This document shows positions 1-9,700 of a DNA stretch of 64,000 bases, in pieces; the stretch's first letter is position 1; every line of letters starts with the position of its first letter. The notes under the pieces are model-generated. The model had not been told where the DNA came from and ran no database searches. It saw only the letters and a program-made list of their open reading frames with translations. The DNA lies in NCBI GenBank assembly GCA_944321825.1, contig CALUMU010000005.1:1-64000 (forward strand), written 5' to 3'. The DNA is from Candidatus Amulumruptor caecigallinarius. Its GTDB lineage: Bacteria > Bacteroidota > Bacteroidia > Bacteroidales > Muribaculaceae. A program made the position numbers and the translations under genes.

Positions 1-67
1 AAACCCCATAAATCATTAACTTTCAATCATATTTCCGTGATTTGCTCAGTATCTCACTTTTTTGTAT

Positions 68-75
68 TATCTTTG
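68..75 (+). promoter_or_regulatory. Bacteroidales -7 box (TATCTTTG) of the prolyl oligopeptidase gene
   Basis: TATCTTTG fits the Bacteroidales -7 consensus TAnnTTTG and lies 25 nt before the ATG at 101. A TTTG at 41-44 could be the -33 element, but the 23-nt spacer is longer than the usual 19-21. Confidence 0.5.
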
Positions 76-100
76 CCTGATACAATACAAAAGATCCACT

Positions 101-2239
101 ATGAAACATACACTGACCGCTTTATCAATCAGCATACTGACTACAATGAGCATTTCAGCAGCGTCACAACTGACCTATCCGCCAGCACCCAAAGACGATA
201 CTGTCGACGAATATTTCGGCACAAAAGTAGCCGACCCCTACCGTCCGCTCGAAAACGACACTGCCGCCGCCACAGTGGCATGGGTCGAAGCCGAAAACCG
301 CGTAACTAACGACTACTTGTCCAGAATCCCATTCCGCGAAAGCATACGCCAGCGGCTCACAGACCTGACCAACTACAAGAAAATCAGCACACCCTGGCTT
401 GGCCGCGACAACAGATATTACTACAGTGCAAACGACGGGCTGCAAAACCAGTCGGTAATATACCGCAAGGCTACCCTCGACTCTCCTGCAGAGGTGTTCC
501 TCGACCCCAACAAACTGAGCGATGACGGCACAGTGGCCCTTACGGGTCTTTCAATGAGTCCCGACGGAAAATATATGGCATATACCATATCACGCAGCGG
601 AAGCGACTGGACGGAAATATATGTGCTTGATGTCGCCACAGGCCGGCTGCTCGACGACCATATAACGTGGGCAAAATTCACCAGCGCGGCATGGTATGGC
701 GACGGTTTCTATTACAGCGCATACGACCAGCCGGTAGCCGGCAAGGAGTTCAGCAACTCTAACGAAAACCATCGCGTGTACTACCATAAATTAGGCACGC
801 CCCAGAGTGAAGACACCCTCTTCTACAGCGACCCGGAGCATCCTCTGCACTTCCACCATGTAGGCATCCCCGAAGACAGCGACTATATCGTGCTCTACAC
901 CGGCGGCGAAGGGATTGGCAATGCCGTAGCAGTCCGCAATCTCAAGGAAGCGGACTCGGATTGGATAGTACTCGAACCGACCCAGGACTATAATCTCGGT
1001 ATCATCGATATCCGAGACGGCAAAGCGGTGCTTACCTCCACCATCGATGCCCCACGTGGACGCATCATGGTAGCAGACCTTGCTAACCCCGGACGCGAAA
1101 ACTGGAAGACGCTTGTACCCGAACAGGACGGTGTGCTCAACTCGGTGTCGGAAGTAGGCAAAAACCACTACATAATAGGCTACGAAAAAGACGCTTCCAC
1201 GCACCTCTATCTCTACACCCGTGACGGCAAGATGATACGTGAAATCGCCCTCCCGTCCATAGGTGACGCAGGGGTCAGCACAGACCGCCGCAACGAAGAT
1301 GTATTCCTTGCGTTCACTTCGTTCATACAGCCTGTCGCCTCATACATCTACGACATACACACCGACAAGCTCACCCCATTTATCACTCCTGATGTCAAGG
1401 ACTTCAACCACGACGACTACGTCACCGAGCAGGTATTTTACACGAGTGCCGACGGTACGAAAGTACCCATGTTCCTGACCTACAAGAAAGGTCTGAACCG
1501 CGACGGCAAAAACCCGGTATACCTCTACGGCTACGGAGGGTTCAACATCTCGCTGACTCCCGGATTCAGCCCCTACCGTCTGCTGTGGCTTGAAAACGGC
1601 GGCATATACGCACAGGCCAACCTCCGTGGCGGTTCGGAATATGGAGAAGAATGGCATGAAGCCGGCACGAAGCAGAAAAAGCTCAACGTGTTCAACGATT
1701 TCATCGCCGCCGCCGAATATATGATAAAAGAAGGCTGGACCAATCCTGACATGCTCGTCATAGAGGGTGGCAGCAACGGAGGCCTGCTTGTCGGAGCGAC
1801 AGTCAACATGCGACCCGACCTGTTCCGAGTAGCCATTCCCCGCGTAGGCGTGATGGACATGATGCGCTACCACCTGTTCACTATCGGCTGGAACTGGGCA
1901 TCGGACTACGGCACCAGCTCCGACTCGCCAGAAATGGCATCCTACCTCCTCGGGTATTCTCCGCTCCATAACATCAAGAACGACGGGACCCGCTACCCGT
2001 CGATCCTTGTCACCACCGCCGACCACGATGACCGCGTAGTGCCGGCCCACTCATTCAAATATGCCGCCACCCTCCAGGCTTCAGATACAGGCGACAATCC
2101 TAAACTTATCCGTATCGACAGCAAGGCCGGTCATGGAAGCGGCAAACCCATAAGCAAAGTCATCGACGAGTACACCGATATATACTCTTTCATATTTGAG
2201 AATATAGGCATCTCGCCCAAGACAGGCTCTAATAAATAA
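101..2239 (+). CDS. Prolyl oligopeptidase family serine peptidase (S9A)
   Basis: 712 aa, close to the usual length of prolyl oligopeptidases, which cut after proline in short peptides. The N-terminus has a signal peptide (ISILTTMSISAASQ), so the enzyme is probably periplasmic. A seven-bladed propeller region is followed by the alpha/beta-hydrolase domain: GGSNGG holds the nucleophile Ser near residue 558, DHDDRV the catalytic Asp, and GHGSG the His near 678. An upstream in-frame ATG at 62 exists, but the start at 101 puts the signal peptide at the N-terminus and follows the promoter box at 68-75. The next gene begins 3 nt after the stop, so the two are probably cotranscribed. Confidence 0.93.
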   Translation: MKHTLTALSISILTTMSISAASQLTYPPAPKDDTVDEYFGTKVADPYRPLENDTAAATVAWVEAENRVTNDYLSRIPFRESIRQRLTDLTNYKKISTPWLGRDNRYYYSANDGLQNQSVIYRKATLDSPAEVFLDPNKLSDDGTVALTGLSMSPDGKYMAYTISRSGSDWTEIYVLDVATGRLLDDHITWAKFTSAAWYGDGFYYSAYDQPVAGKEFSNSNENHRVYYHKLGTPQSEDTLFYSDPEHPLHFHHVGIPEDSDYIVLYTGGEGIGNAVAVRNLKEADSDWIVLEPTQDYNLGIIDIRDGKAVLTSTIDAPRGRIMVADLANPGRENWKTLVPEQDGVLNSVSEVGKNHYIIGYEKDASTHLYLYTRDGKMIREIALPSIGDAGVSTDRRNEDVFLAFTSFIQPVASYIYDIHTDKLTPFITPDVKDFNHDDYVTEQVFYTSADGTKVPMFLTYKKGLNRDGKNPVYLYGYGGFNISLTPGFSPYRLLWLENGGIYAQANLRGGSEYGEEWHEAGTKQKKLNVFNDFIAAAEYMIKEGWTNPDMLVIEGGSNGGLLVGATVNMRPDLFRVAIPRVGVMDMMRYHLFTIGWNWASDYGTSSDSPEMASYLLGYSPLHNIKNDGTRYPSILVTTADHDDRVVPAHSFKYAATLQASDTGDNPKLIRIDSKAGHGSGKPISKVIDEYTDIYSFIFENIGISPKTGSNK

Positions 2240-2242
2240 ACA

Positions 2243-3241
2243 ATGACACTCCGACCGCTAAAGCAAAAGCCAACATACCTGCTGTCAGCAGCACTGCCAT
2301 CCATAATGTCGGCAATGCTGCTGACAGGCTGCTATGCGGCCACGCACACAGCTCCAATCGGTCAAGACGAAGTCAAAAAGGAGGGTGCATATGCCCCCTC
2401 CCGCGAACGGCAGCTTTTGGCATCTGTCACTCCGCAGGCACCGGCATCATGGCAGCCAGGAAAACTCTGGAGCATCACCGACGACAGGTTGAGGGTGCTG
2501 CTCAATGCCGTCGACGGCACGATACCCGAACAACTCGCACCGAGCACACTGTCATTTGACACCGTGGAGACAGCCCGCAATATCCTCGGTTCCGAACACA
2601 CTGACATCATATTCACCCTCCACACCCCCACCGATGTGCACGGTATGGCAACGTCACCGACCAAAGTGTCATACCGTGTCGACACGCCTCTTGACAGCTT
2701 TATGAAAAAGCCGTCGCTGCCTATCCCGTTTACCATCGAGACAAGCATAGTCAACGATGCCGACAGCATATTGCGCGGACGTAGGCTATATGTAATGACA
2801 TCGACATGGCTTGACGACAACGGCAACTATATCAAACGCCGCCGATTCTTGCCGGTCATCATCACAAAAGTCTCGGCAGGTACACCACAAGCACCTCTGC
2901 AAGTCTATTTCCACCTTGAAGAAGATCCGGCAGTCAAAGGCAGCCTTATGCTTACACTCCCTTCACGTCCTGATGCCGACGGCCCGAGAGACTTCGCGTC
3001 CATGTTCTCTCTGAGCAATCCACGGGATGCATACAAGTCAATATACCCCGACATATGGGATCTCATCACACGCGGACAGGTCACCCAAGGGATGACACGC
3101 GAAGAATGCAGGCTGTCACTCGGCATCCCGATGGAAACCAAGCGGCAGGAAATGTACGGCTATACCCGCGAAACCTGGCTATATGAAGCCGGCACATACC
3201 TCGTATTCGAAGATGGTATTCTTAGAAATTCTCGTCTATGA
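2243..3241 (+). CDS. Lipoprotein with BamE/SmpA-like C-terminal segment
   Basis: 332 aa. A type II signal peptide ends in LLTGC with Cys30, so this should be a lipid-anchored envelope protein. The middle (about 60-270) matches no family I can name. The last 55 residues (GQVTQGMTREECRLSLGIP, then a WLYEAG strand) resemble the BamE/SmpA/OmlA fold, in which a turn plus G-x-T-xx-xV..LG-P motif is typical. Its stop overlaps the next start in ATGA, which implies translational coupling with the PhnP-like hydrolase. The role is unknown; the BamE likeness is inferred from a short motif only. Confidence 0.75.
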   Translation: MTLRPLKQKPTYLLSAALPSIMSAMLLTGCYAATHTAPIGQDEVKKEGAYAPSRERQLLASVTPQAPASWQPGKLWSITDDRLRVLLNAVDGTIPEQLAPSTLSFDTVETARNILGSEHTDIIFTLHTPTDVHGMATSPTKVSYRVDTPLDSFMKKPSLPIPFTIETSIVNDADSILRGRRLYVMTSTWLDDNGNYIKRRRFLPVIITKVSAGTPQAPLQVYFHLEEDPAVKGSLMLTLPSRPDADGPRDFASMFSLSNPRDAYKSIYPDIWDLITRGQVTQGMTREECRLSLGIPMETKRQEMYGYTRETWLYEAGTYLVFEDGILRNSRL

Positions 3242-4008
3242 AACTGACATTTCTCGGCACAGGCACTTCTACTGGAGTCCCACAAATCAACTGCACCTGT
3301 GCGACATGCACTTCGCCAGACCCTCGCGACAAGCGTATGCGCTCGTCTGCCATTGTCGAGGAGCGCGGACACGTGGTGCTGATCGACTGCGGACCTGATT
3401 TCCGCGAGCAGATGCTCCGCTTCCCGGCGGACAAAATAGATGCACTCATAGTCACCCACAGCCACTATGACCATGTAGGCGGCATCGACGACCTCCGCCC
3501 GTTCAGCCACGCTTATGCCGGGCGAGGAAATTTTCCTATCTATTGCACCCGCGATGTGTCGGTCGACCTCCACTCACGTATCCCCTACTGCTTCAAGCGG
3601 CATCCCTACCCCGGAGCCCCGGCATTTGACATCCATGAAATATCAGCCGGAACTCCATTGAAGATTAGCGGCATCGATGTAATGCCTCTTGACGTCATCC
3701 ACTGGAAACTGCACATCCTCGGCTTCAAAATAGGCAAACTTGCTTATATCACCGACTGCAAGACTCTTCCTGAAGCCACCATAAGAGCCATACAAGGTAT
3801 AGACACACTCGTCATAAACGCCTTGAGACGCGAAGAACACATATCACACCTGTCACTGTCGCAGGCATTGCAGCTGATAGAGCTGATAAACCCGCGTCAG
3901 GCATACCTCACCCACATATCCGACCGCTTAGGGCGACATGCCGATGTCGACCCCACACTGCCTGACAGAGTGCATCTCGCCTATGACGGTCTTACGATAG
4001 AAATTTAG
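3238..4008 (+). CDS. MBL-fold metal-dependent hydrolase, PhnP-like
   Basis: 256 aa metallo-beta-lactamase-fold enzyme. The dinuclear metal signature HSHYDHVGG sits near residues 74-82, and a downstream SHLSLSQ/THISDRLG region supplies further ligands. The Cys-rich N-terminus (NCTCATC) resembles the structural zinc site of PhnP, a phosphodiesterase acting on cyclic ribose phosphates. The family also contains general phosphodiesterases of unknown substrate; no other phn gene is present here, so a phosphonate role is not supported. No signal peptide, hence cytoplasmic. It overlaps the preceding lipoprotein gene by 4 nt. Confidence 0.85.
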   Translation: MKLTFLGTGTSTGVPQINCTCATCTSPDPRDKRMRSSAIVEERGHVVLIDCGPDFREQMLRFPADKIDALIVTHSHYDHVGGIDDLRPFSHAYAGRGNFPIYCTRDVSVDLHSRIPYCFKRHPYPGAPAFDIHEISAGTPLKISGIDVMPLDVIHWKLHILGFKIGKLAYITDCKTLPEATIRAIQGIDTLVINALRREEHISHLSLSQALQLIELINPRQAYLTHISDRLGRHADVDPTLPDRVHLAYDGLTIEI

Positions 4009-4062
4009 AAACCCTTTCACCCTCAACAATATCATAACAAAAACCAAACACTCCTATCCAAA

Positions 4063-5169
4063 ATGAAATCACTGAAAATCTCGGCCATCGCCATGGCAGG
4101 CGCGTTGATGCTCGGCGCATGTTCCGAACAAAAAGCCGGATCGTATGAAATCGCAATCCCTCTGCAAGGACAGGATTTAAACGGCACAGTAGCTTACCTG
4201 ATCGACTATGATAACGGAGACAAGATGGACAGCACGGTAGTAGCCAACGATTCCATCATCTTCAAGGGCAACGTAGACAAGTCATATTTAGCTCGCATCA
4301 TAGTCGACGGCCAGCGTTACGGCACCATCATCGTAGAGCAAGGCACCCTCACGCCCGACTCCACCGGCCTATTGACAGGGACTCCGCTCAACGACCTGCT
4401 CGTCAATGCCGGCAAGCGCCTTGACAGCATAGCCATGCAAGCCAACAGCCTTCCAAAAGATTCCATCGGCATGGCCAAACTCGATTCAATCAACATCGTT
4501 TACGAGAACATCGAGAAAGAAATATTCACGCAGAACGCCGACAACCCCATAGGCTACCTCTTCTTCCTCAACCTCGCATACCGCATGGAGCTGGCCGAAC
4601 TTGACGAACAGCTGAAAGCATACCCATCCATGGCATCATACCAACGCATAAAAGATTTACGGAGCGCCCTTGAGAAAAAAGCGGCAACAAGCGTAGGCAG
4701 CAAATACAAGGACTTTGAAATCAAAAACGACAGCACTACTACCAGGCTGAGCCAGTTTGTAGGCAAAGACGGCAAGTTTACCCTCGTGGATTTCTGGGCA
4801 AGCTGGTGCGGTCCGTGCCGACGCGAAATCCCCGTAATCAAGGGACTTTATGACAGCTACAAAGAGAAAGACCTCAATGTAGTAGGCGTGGCAGTCTGGG
4901 ACGAGCCAGAAGCCACCCTCAAGGCCATAGACGAACTCGGCATCACATGGCCATGCATCATCGATGCGCAGAAGATTCCGACCGACATTTACGGCATCTC
5001 AGGTATTCCCTGCATCATACTCATCGACCCCGACGGCACCATCGTAAGCCGTGACAAACAAGGCGACGAATTAGTGGCAGATGTCAACAACTGCATAGCC
5101 AAATACCGCGAAAAGCAGAAGGAAGCTAAAGAAAATGCCGTACTTACAGAGGCCGCATCGTCAAATTAA
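4063..5169 (+). CDS. TlpA-like thioredoxin-fold lipoprotein with DUF4369-type N-terminus
   Basis: 368 aa. The signal peptide ends MLGACSE, a lipobox with Cys at about 20, so it is a periplasm-facing lipoprotein. An N-terminal beta-rich region (about 25-130) looks like DUF4369, followed by a helical stretch and an AhpC/TSA-Redoxin domain (about 220-345) with the intact redox motif WASWCGPC. Family members reduce or isomerise disulfides in envelope proteins, with electrons usually delivered by a DsbD/CcdA-type protein, which is not in this window. A cis-Pro (GISGIPC) is present in the expected place, followed by an extra Cys. The gene is probably monocistronic: the tRNA promoter follows at once. 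Confidence 0.9.
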   Translation: MKSLKISAIAMAGALMLGACSEQKAGSYEIAIPLQGQDLNGTVAYLIDYDNGDKMDSTVVANDSIIFKGNVDKSYLARIIVDGQRYGTIIVEQGTLTPDSTGLLTGTPLNDLLVNAGKRLDSIAMQANSLPKDSIGMAKLDSINIVYENIEKEIFTQNADNPIGYLFFLNLAYRMELAELDEQLKAYPSMASYQRIKDLRSALEKKAATSVGSKYKDFEIKNDSTTTRLSQFVGKDGKFTLVDFWASWCGPCRREIPVIKGLYDSYKEKDLNVVGVAVWDEPEATLKAIDELGITWPCIIDAQKIPTDIYGISGIPCIILIDPDGTIVSRDKQGDELVADVNNCIAKYREKQKEAKENAVLTEAASSN

Positions 5170-5190
5170 CACGATTTAACTCAGAATCTA

Positions 5191-5221
5191 TTGACAAACG
5201 CCCGAAAACATGCTACCTTTG
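5191..5221 (+). promoter_or_regulatory. Promoter of the initiator tRNA gene
   Basis: TTGAC at 5191-5195 and TACCTTTG at 5214-5221 form a complete Bacteroidales promoter; 20 nt separate TTG from the -7 box. The box ends 14 nt before the mature tRNA 5' end. Confidence 0.8.
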
Positions 5222-5235
5222 CACTCACAATACAT

Positions 5236-5310
<75 letters not shown>

Positions 5311-5314
5311 AGCC

Positions 5315-5357
5315 AATGCGGCTGATTCAAATTTGAATCAGCCGCATTGTTTTTTTG
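5315..5357 (+). terminator. Rho-independent terminator of the tRNA gene
   Basis: A perfect 34-nt palindrome at 5315-5348 (arm AATGCGGCTGATTCAAA) is followed by G and a run of eight T from 5350. It forms a very stable hairpin directly after the tRNA. Confidence 0.9.
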
Positions 5358-6128
5358 CCAATTACGGGGTCAGCGGACAGGGACAGGCAATGCCGTCAGC
5401 TACGTATGGGCGCACGGCTCGTGCGTCCTTGTGCCTGAGCGGTCATTAAATTCGGCTCGGAGCACTTTGCAACAGGGAGATTGTCCGACGGTGGCAACGG
5501 CTTGCGCCGCCCAGCCCTTGCAGGGCTAACCATGTGGGGTGCACCTTTGCAACGGGGCTTGCGCCCCGCCATACTATTCCCCCGCCCCTCCGGGGCTCCT
5601 ATCACGCTATCGCGTAGCGATGAAACACAATAGCCGTGGGCGGAAGCCCACGGTAACCGGCTCGCAGAAAAACACGACCGATTTATCAGTCGAACATCTC
5701 CGTCGGTTGGTGATAACGATTGTTCAACCGCTACGCGGTTGTTGTAAAGAGGGTAACGCATTGATACCGTGGGCTTCCGCCCACGGTATTATCTCTACAC
5801 CGCTATCGCGGTGCCGCCACCAATGCCGCAATCCACGTCCGACAACCGACACGCCCCACGCCGCAAAAGCGCCGCCCAATAACGCATCACAAAACGTAGG
5901 GACGCACGGTCTGTGCGTCCTCAGCCGCAAATCGCCCCATTAAAGCTCCGCAGGAGCGTAAAAAACAGTAGGGCGGAGGCGCAAGCCCCGTTGAGGTAGG
6001 AATCCAATCGATATGGTCCTGCAAGGGCTGGGCGGCGCAAGCCGTTGGTATCGCATTAGACCATTTTTGTTTTTCACTAAAGGGGCATTGCGATTATTAA
6101 CTGCTCTTGTGCGTCTGCCCCTGCCCGA
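5358..6128. repeat. Gene-free block of nested inverted repeats and short palindromes
   Basis: About 770 bp without a credible gene. A perfect 30-bp inverted repeat (5495-5524 and 6018-6047) encloses a second near-perfect pair (about 5549-5570 and 5974-5996) and an inner pair of 20-mers (5634-5653 and 5769-5788), each of which is itself a hairpin with arm CCGTGGGC. Between them lie further palindromes such as CAACCGCTACGCGGTTG, CACCGCTATCGCGGTG and GCCCCTCCGGGGC. Two direct copies of a GCGCACGG/GACGCACGG...GTGCGTCC hairpin lie at about 5410-5430 and 5903-5922. Short ORFs here merely read through the palindromes. It looks like a cluster of REP-like or non-autonomous mobile repeats. Confidence 0.75.
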
Positions 6129-6557
6129 TTACTGGCGGTAGAAAGTGGCCCACGGATAATCGGGCACAAACCGGGCATCGAAATAGTCATAACCCAGCTC
6201 TACCTCTCCGGCATAGCTGTAGTCACGGTCGCCGTCCCACCAGATATACAGACTGCCACCTTGGATGTAGTGGTCTATAAATGTATCGCTATAGGGATTG
6301 GACGGCACATTGACCCAACGGCTGTAACCGCTGCCGTCAGAATAGAACATCCATGCAAGAACAGCACCGTCACGATACCGGCCTTCATAATAACCTTCGA
6401 GATAATATATGTCGTAATATCCCCCTGGCGGCGGAGGTGGCCCAGGTTCATCGCCACATGACACCATAGCCGAGCCGACCAAGGCCACGACAGCAATAAA
6501 CAACGGCTTCAGACGCAAGCAGCGCTTCGCCATTAATGTTTGTATTTTTTTAAGCAT
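6129..6557 (-). CDS. Small lipoprotein of unknown function
   Basis: 142 aa. A signal peptide with positively charged start and hydrophobic core ends SAMVSC (Cys34), then CGDEPG and a Pro run (PPPPPGG). The mature part is rich in Tyr, Asp, Gly and Trp (YYDIYYLEGYYEGRYRDG) and probably forms a small beta-sheet domain; I do not recognise the family. An internal Met at residue 9 (6533) could also be the start. A TAACTTTG box lies upstream at 6595-6602. It is divergent from the RND pump. Confidence 0.75.
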   Translation of the reverse strand: MLKKIQTLMAKRCLRLKPLFIAVVALVGSAMVSCGDEPGPPPPPGGYYDIYYLEGYYEGRYRDGAVLAWMFYSDGSGYSRWVNVPSNPYSDTFIDHYIQGGSLYIWWDGDRDYSYAGEVELGYDYFDARFVPDYPWATFYRQ

Positions 6558-6594
6558 TAGCGTATATGATGATTAAATGTATTTAAATCTGGCA

Positions 6595-6602
6595 CAAAGT
6601 TA
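6595..6602 (-). promoter_or_regulatory. Bacteroidales -7 box (TAACTTTG) of the small lipoprotein gene
   Basis: TAACTTTG on the minus strand, 37 nt before the ATG at 6557. No clear -33 TTTG at standard spacing. Confidence 0.5.
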
Positions 6603-6700
6603 ACACCTTTTAGTTTAATGTACCCACCACAATAGCGTAATTTCCCATAATTTTACACACAAAATTAAGAATAACCAGAACATCGCCTTTACCTCACAAC

Positions 6701-9700
6701 ATGAATTCACGCATCTTTGTTGACCGTCCCATATTTTCTGCAGTCATTTCCGTAGCTATAGTCATTATCGGAATCATATCTTTGTCACAACTGCCGATGG
6801 AACAGTATCCCGAGATTGCACCTCCTACCATCAGCGTGCGTGCAAGCTATACGGGGGCCAATGCAGAGACCGTGCAGAAAAGCGTCATAGTCCCGCTTGA
6901 GGAAGCCATCAACGGCGTGGAGGACATGATGTACATGGTATCGACCGCCACCAACAGCGGCATGGCCAACATACAGATATACTTCCGCCAAGGCACCGAC
7001 GGAGACATAGCCATGGTCAACGTGCAAAACCGCATAGCCTCCGCCCAGGGGCTGCTACCAGCAGAAGTCACCCGCAGCGGAGTAAACGTCGGCAAGCGTC
7101 AGACAAGCCGCATCAAAACAATAGCCCTCTACAGCCCTGATGACAGCTACGACGAAAAATTTATCAACAACTACATGAAGATAAACATCGAGCCACGCCT
7201 GTCACGCGTATCGGGAGTGGGAGAAGTCGATGTCAGAGGAGCCAACTACTCGATGCGCATATGGCTTGACCCAGCCAAAATGGCATCCTATGGATTAGTG
7301 CCATCAGACATCCAGCAGATACTTGACGAACAGAATCTCGAAAAAGCCACAGGCACACTCGGAGCCGACACCGACAACACATACCGCTACGTACTCAAGT
7401 ACCGTGGCAGATATGAGGATGTGAACGAATTTGAAAATCTCGTCATCCGTGCAGGCAAAGACGGCACTGTACTCCGCCTACGCGATGTGGCTCGTATAGA
7501 GCTCGGACAGCAGGGCTACGACTTTGTCGGACGTGTCAACGGACATCCGGGCACGACGGCATCCATATCACAGACCGCAGGCTCCAACGCCAATGAAATC
7601 ATCATCGAGGTCGACAAAGTGATGGAGGAAATCGCAGCCACACTGCCGTCAGGATTAGAACTGGTAAGCCTGATGAGTACCAAGGATTTTCTCGATGCAT
7701 CCATAAGCAAGGTTGTGCAGACACTGATAGAGGCGATTATATTGGTGATTCTCGTGGTATACGTGTTCCTGCAAAGTTTCCGATCCACATTCATACCTCT
7801 TATCGGCATCATCGTATCCCTGATAGGCACATTCGCATTCCTGCACATAGCGGGCTTCTCCATCAACATGATTACGCTGTTTGCATTAGTGCTTGTGATA
7901 GGCACGGTGGTCGATGACGCCATAGTGGTGGTAGAAGCCGTACAAGCGCGGTTTGACGCTGGCGAACGCTCTCCCTACCGCGCCACCTTGGGAGCGATGA
8001 AAGACATCGCCACGGCACTTGTGACCACTACTTTCGTGTTCATGGCGGTTTTCATTCCTGTAAGCTTCATGGGCGGCACGACGGGGGTGTTCTACCGTCA
8101 GTTCGGCCTGACCATGGCTGTCGCAGTAGGCATATCGCTTATAAACGCCATGACACTATCACCGGCATTGTGCGCCCTGATGCTGACACCACACGGCGAA
8201 AAGACGGCCAAGGCCAAGACAAAGCGAAGTTTCTCCACCCGGTTCCACGACGTTTTCGACCGCTTCTTCGTGCGTCTGAGCAACCACTATGTACACGGAG
8301 TAGCATGGATGCTGCGCCACAAATGGCTCACAGGAGTACTCGTCATAATATCGTCATGCGGGCTTGCATGGCTGCTCGCCAACACCAAGACCGGCCTCGT
8401 CCCGTCGGAAGACATGAGTTCTATCAACATCGACGTACAGATGCCCCCCGGCTCCAACCTTTCGACCACTATGCAGATGATGGAGGAGATAGACAGCCGC
8501 ATACGTGACATCCCACAAATCGAAATCTACTCGCGCACCACCGGATTCGGCTCCATCACAGGCCAGAGCGTGACTGCCGGCACATTCGACATTCGACTGA
8601 AAAACTGGAAATACCGAACCGGCAAGGACGACGATGTCCAAGCGGTCATAGCCGAGATATACCGCCGCACAGCCGACATCACATCTGCAAAGATACAGGT
8701 ATTTACACGCGGCATGATTCCCGGCTACGGCGCCACCAACGGATTCGAGCTGTATGTCCAGGACCATAACGGAGGCGAAATAGAGGATTTGAAAAACATA
8801 ACGTTCAATTTCCTCGAACAGCTCAACAAACGCCCGGAAATATCACGCGCCACCACCTCTTTTGACACGAAGTATCCACAGTACATGGTAGAGGTGGATG
8901 CAGCAGCCTGCAAACGCAACGGAATATCGCCCTCCGACGTGCTCGATGTCCTGCAGGGATATATAGGCGGCATATATGCCTCCAACCTCAACAAGTTTTC
9001 CAAGCTCTACCGCGTCATGGTGCAGGCCTCGCCTGAATACCGCCTTGACACCCACGCTTTGGCAAGCATGTTTGTAAGGAACTCTGCCGGAGAGATGTCG
9101 CCTATCAGCCAGTACATCACTGTAGAACGTGTATTCGGTACGGAATCATTGTCACGGTTCAACCTTTTCCCTGCCATCCGAGTCAACGGAAACGCCGCCC
9201 CCGGCTACAGTTCCGGCCAGGCGATTACCGCAGTCAAGGAGGTAGCCGCACAGACCCTGCCTATGGGCTACGGCTTCGAGTTCAGCGGCATGGCGCGAGA
9301 AGAAGCCTCATCAGGAGCCGGCACGGTGACCATATTCATCATCTGCGTGGTATTTATCTACCTCATACTGTGTTCGCTCTACGAAAGCCTGTTTATACCC
9401 ATCGCTATCATCGTTTCTGTGCCGTTCGGTCTGGCAGGCAGTCTGCTTTTCGCCAACCTCTCCGGGTTGGAAAACAATATATATCTCCAGGTAGGACTGC
9501 TGATGCTTATAGGTATGCTCGCCAAGACCGCCATTCTCCTTACCGAATACGCCTCGGAGCGACGACGCTCCGGCATGAGCATCGTCGCGTCCGCGCTGTC
9601 AGCCGCACGGGTGCGTCTGCGTCCAATCCTTATGACATCACTGACCCTCATATTCGGTATGCTCCCCATGGCATTTGCATCGGGCGTGGGAGCCAACGGC

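Noticed and set aside
1340..2050. Minus-strand ORF opposite the prolyl oligopeptidase
   Set aside because: It covers the catalytic domain of a certain gene and has no family signs.
5347..5943. Short ORFs on both strands in the repeat block
   Set aside because: They read through palindromes, have no recognisable domain, and overlap each other on both strands.
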